From contig JAKSQK010000006.1 of the NCBI GenBank assembly GCA_024404145.1, forward strand, positions 1 to 64,000: a stretch of DNA of 64,000 nucleotides, read 5' to 3'. The DNA is from Clostridia bacterium. Lineage in GTDB: Bacteria > Bacillota > Clostridia > Oscillospirales > Acutalibacteraceae. This document shows positions 62,696 to 64,000 of the stretch, in pieces. Below the pieces are notes generated by a model, which saw nothing but the letters and a program-made list of their open reading frames with translations, ran no database searches and was not told the DNA's origin. The number at the start of each line of letters is the position of its first letter. Position 1 is the first letter of the stretch. Position numbers and translations under genes: made by a program.

Positions 62696-62797
62696 ATCAC
62701 CGACACAATCCTCTGCATATTTCAATATTACCAAACCCTTTCTGTTTTTATTAAAATATATATTGAATTACAATATAAAATGTAGTAAAACAACAAT

Positions 62798-63450
62798 ATG
62801 TATGAGATAAGCAGTCCGACGATAATCGTTATTCCCCCGAATGTTTATCATAAAACCGAGGGAGGTACTTTTACAAGGTATAACATTATCGTATCGCCCA
62901 ACGGCCTTAACCCATATCAGCAAAAAACCTTAAACGACTTAAAATTGCTTGTTATAAAGTTAAATGAAGGCGAAAACAGGGAAACTTTGCGAATTTTTGA
63001 AGCGATTATAAACATTGATGATACAAAAAATGCAAAATATATAAAGGAAACTTTGTTTTCTTATCTTATTTATTCACTTAGTAAAATCACCTGTAAAATT
63101 GATAAAAAATTTACAAATCGAAATAAGCAAATGCCGTCGGATATTATTAAAATAATATCATATATGTACGGCAACTACCGTGAAAACATTACACTCGACA
63201 AAATTTCAAAAGAATTCTTTATATCTAAATCAACGCTTAATTATGAATTCAAAAATTCAACCGGATTTACCCCGATTGAATATCTTATTAGGATAAGACT
63301 TTTGAAGGCAAAATAACTTTTGTTAACAAGCAAAAAAAGCATTCGTGAAATATCGGCAGAATGCGGATTTTCCTCGCCGAATTATTTTGGGATGATATTC
63401 AAAAAAATGAGACGATTTCGCCGACGAGATACCGAAATATCGAAAGATAA
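62798..63450 (+). pseudogene. AraC-family regulator pseudogene
   Basis: The N-terminal part resembles a cupin sensor (IIVIPPNVYHKTEGGTFTRY), already shorter than usual. The AraC DNA-binding domain follows with NITLDKISKEFFISKSTLN and GFTPIEYLIRIRLLKAK. There an in-frame TAA (63314-63316) stands where Gln is expected, and the frame continues LLLTSKKSIREISAECGFSS. After FGMIFKK, at a run of seven A bases, a one-base shift is needed to read NETISPTRYRNIER and a stop at 63448-63450. Both lesions sit in the second helix-turn-helix half, so DNA binding is lost. It probably once controlled the divergent GH4/trehalase genes. Confidence 0.75.
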
Positions 63451-63657
63451 TAACGGCTCGGCTTTTAAGTTTTCAAATACTGAATTTCAAGTTAAATTAT
63501 AACATACTTACTGCAATTAAACAATAGAGAATATCTTAAATTTAGCGCAAATTAAATATATATTGCAAAAAAACAGCAAAACCAAATAAAAATATCATTT
63601 GCCCGTTTATGCCAAAATTTTCCGCTTTTATTTTGCTTTTTTTGCAGTAACATTTTC

Positions 63658-63686
63658 TTTACATATATGAAAAAATGTGCTATTAT
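63658..63686 (+). promoter_or_regulatory. Promoter of the last gene
   Basis: TTTACA (63658-63663) and TATTAT (63681-63686) are spaced by 17 bases, 40 bases before the start codon. Confidence 0.65.
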
Positions 63687-63726
63687 TTGTTTATAAATAA
63701 AAATTTCGAAAAAAGGAGAATTTTTT

Positions 63727-63972
63727 ATGAAAAAATCAAAACCGATAGCATGGAATAATGACGGCTGGACTACCATAAGAGATGCCGACCCCGAAAAGCA
63801 TATTGTTGAAATCAGTTGTTATGCGCAAAAGGGAACCGTAACCGAAATCCGTAAGCGCCATAACGACGGCGAAGAAGAAAAAATAACAAAGGCAATAAAT
63901 GCCGAGTTTACCCTTCCGATGCCGATAGAAGAATTCAAAAAGATTTTAGATGAAAACAAAATAGACTGGTAA
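63727..63972 (+). CDS. Small conserved-looking protein of unknown function
   Basis: This 81-aa soluble, charged protein has a good ribosome site (AAGGAG, 6 bases before ATG), its own promoter and a terminator, so it is a real gene. It has no signal or membrane segment. The sequence has a beta-rich first half (WTTIRDADPEKHIVEISCYA) and a helical end (MPIEEFKKILDENKIDW). I do not recognise a family and propose no function. Confidence 0.7.
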   Translation: MKKSKPIAWNNDGWTTIRDADPEKHIVEISCYAQKGTVTEIRKRHNDGEEEKITKAINAEFTLPMPIEEFKKILDENKIDW

Positions 63973-63981
63973 TAAAAAAGA

Positions 63982-64000
63982 CCTTACTTCAAAGTAAGGT
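63982..64000 (+). terminator. Terminator at the window end
   Basis: ACCTTACTT and its complement AAGTAAGGT lie 9 bases after the last stop codon. The T-tract, if present, is beyond the window. Confidence 0.55.

Overview
The window looks like the chromosome of a low-GC, endospore-forming anaerobic Clostridia, probably an Oscillospiraceae/Ruminococcaceae-like gut or rumen bacterium. This is an inference from gene content: sporulation genes (spoVT, spoIIP, a cwlD-type amidase), a flavin-dependent thymidylate synthase, a (Re)-citrate-synthase-type enzyme, cohesin/dockerin and BspA-type surface proteins, and Gram-positive signals (AGGAGG-type ribosome sites, TTGACA-17-TATAAT promoters, many intrinsic terminators). 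No rRNA or tRNA gene was recognised.

Region 1 (1-14.9 kb, accessory, mostly minus strand). It opens with about 1 kb of non-coding DNA rich in hairpins, containing an 82-bp direct repeat and a promoter-terminator unit that looks like a small RNA. A type III toxin-antitoxin locus follows (ToxN/AbiQ-like toxin; antitoxin RNA with three degenerate ~36-nt repeats, consensus promoter and intergenic terminator). Next is a three-gene secreted-protein operon: a CotH-kinase protein, a 2400-aa BspA/GLUG protein ending in cohesin plus dockerin, and a 589-aa cohesin protein. Upstream of this operon, and again upstream of a SLOG-family gene, lie two paralogous ~240-nt structured RNAs with identical promoter layout, the same closing stem and the same 3' terminator domain. 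They are the best candidate in the window for an undescribed element. A DUF6088/AbiEi-like gene and an orphan three-repeat CRISPR array close the region.

Region 2 (14.9-24.4 kb, minus strand) is one threonine-to-glycine-to-C1 operon: tdh, kbl, gcvT, gcvH, gcvPA, gcvPB, a lipoate-protein ligase and lpdA, with a truncated TRIC-like membrane gene at its end. Threonine is oxidised and cleaved to glycine, then to CO2, ammonia and methylene-THF, with lipoylation of GcvH encoded in the same unit.

Region 3 (24.4-49 kb, core genome): spoVT, maf, spoIIP, prs, thyX-tmk, a DJ-1 family gene, mltG, a U32 peptidase, a class B PBP, a (Re)-citrate synthase-GntR-aconitase-isocitrate dehydrogenase operon, rsmD-coaD, an anti-sigma/HD/MscS/STAS cluster, cwlD, radA and an ABC-F ATPase. 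Decayed eutH and opine-dehydrogenase fragments sit at 28 kb.

Region 4 (49-59.8 kb): a secreted dockerin/beta-helix protein, a 1696-aa secreted BspA-type protein, and a compact exopolysaccharide unit (Wzz-like, BY-kinase, sugar-phosphate transferase, LCP ligase).

Region 5 (59.8-63.5 kb) is a decaying carbohydrate locus, probably for uronates/pectin: a kdgK tail, an SGNH hydrolase, a trehalase-family glycosidase, a GH4 pseudogene and a broken AraC regulator. The window ends with a small intact gene of unknown function.
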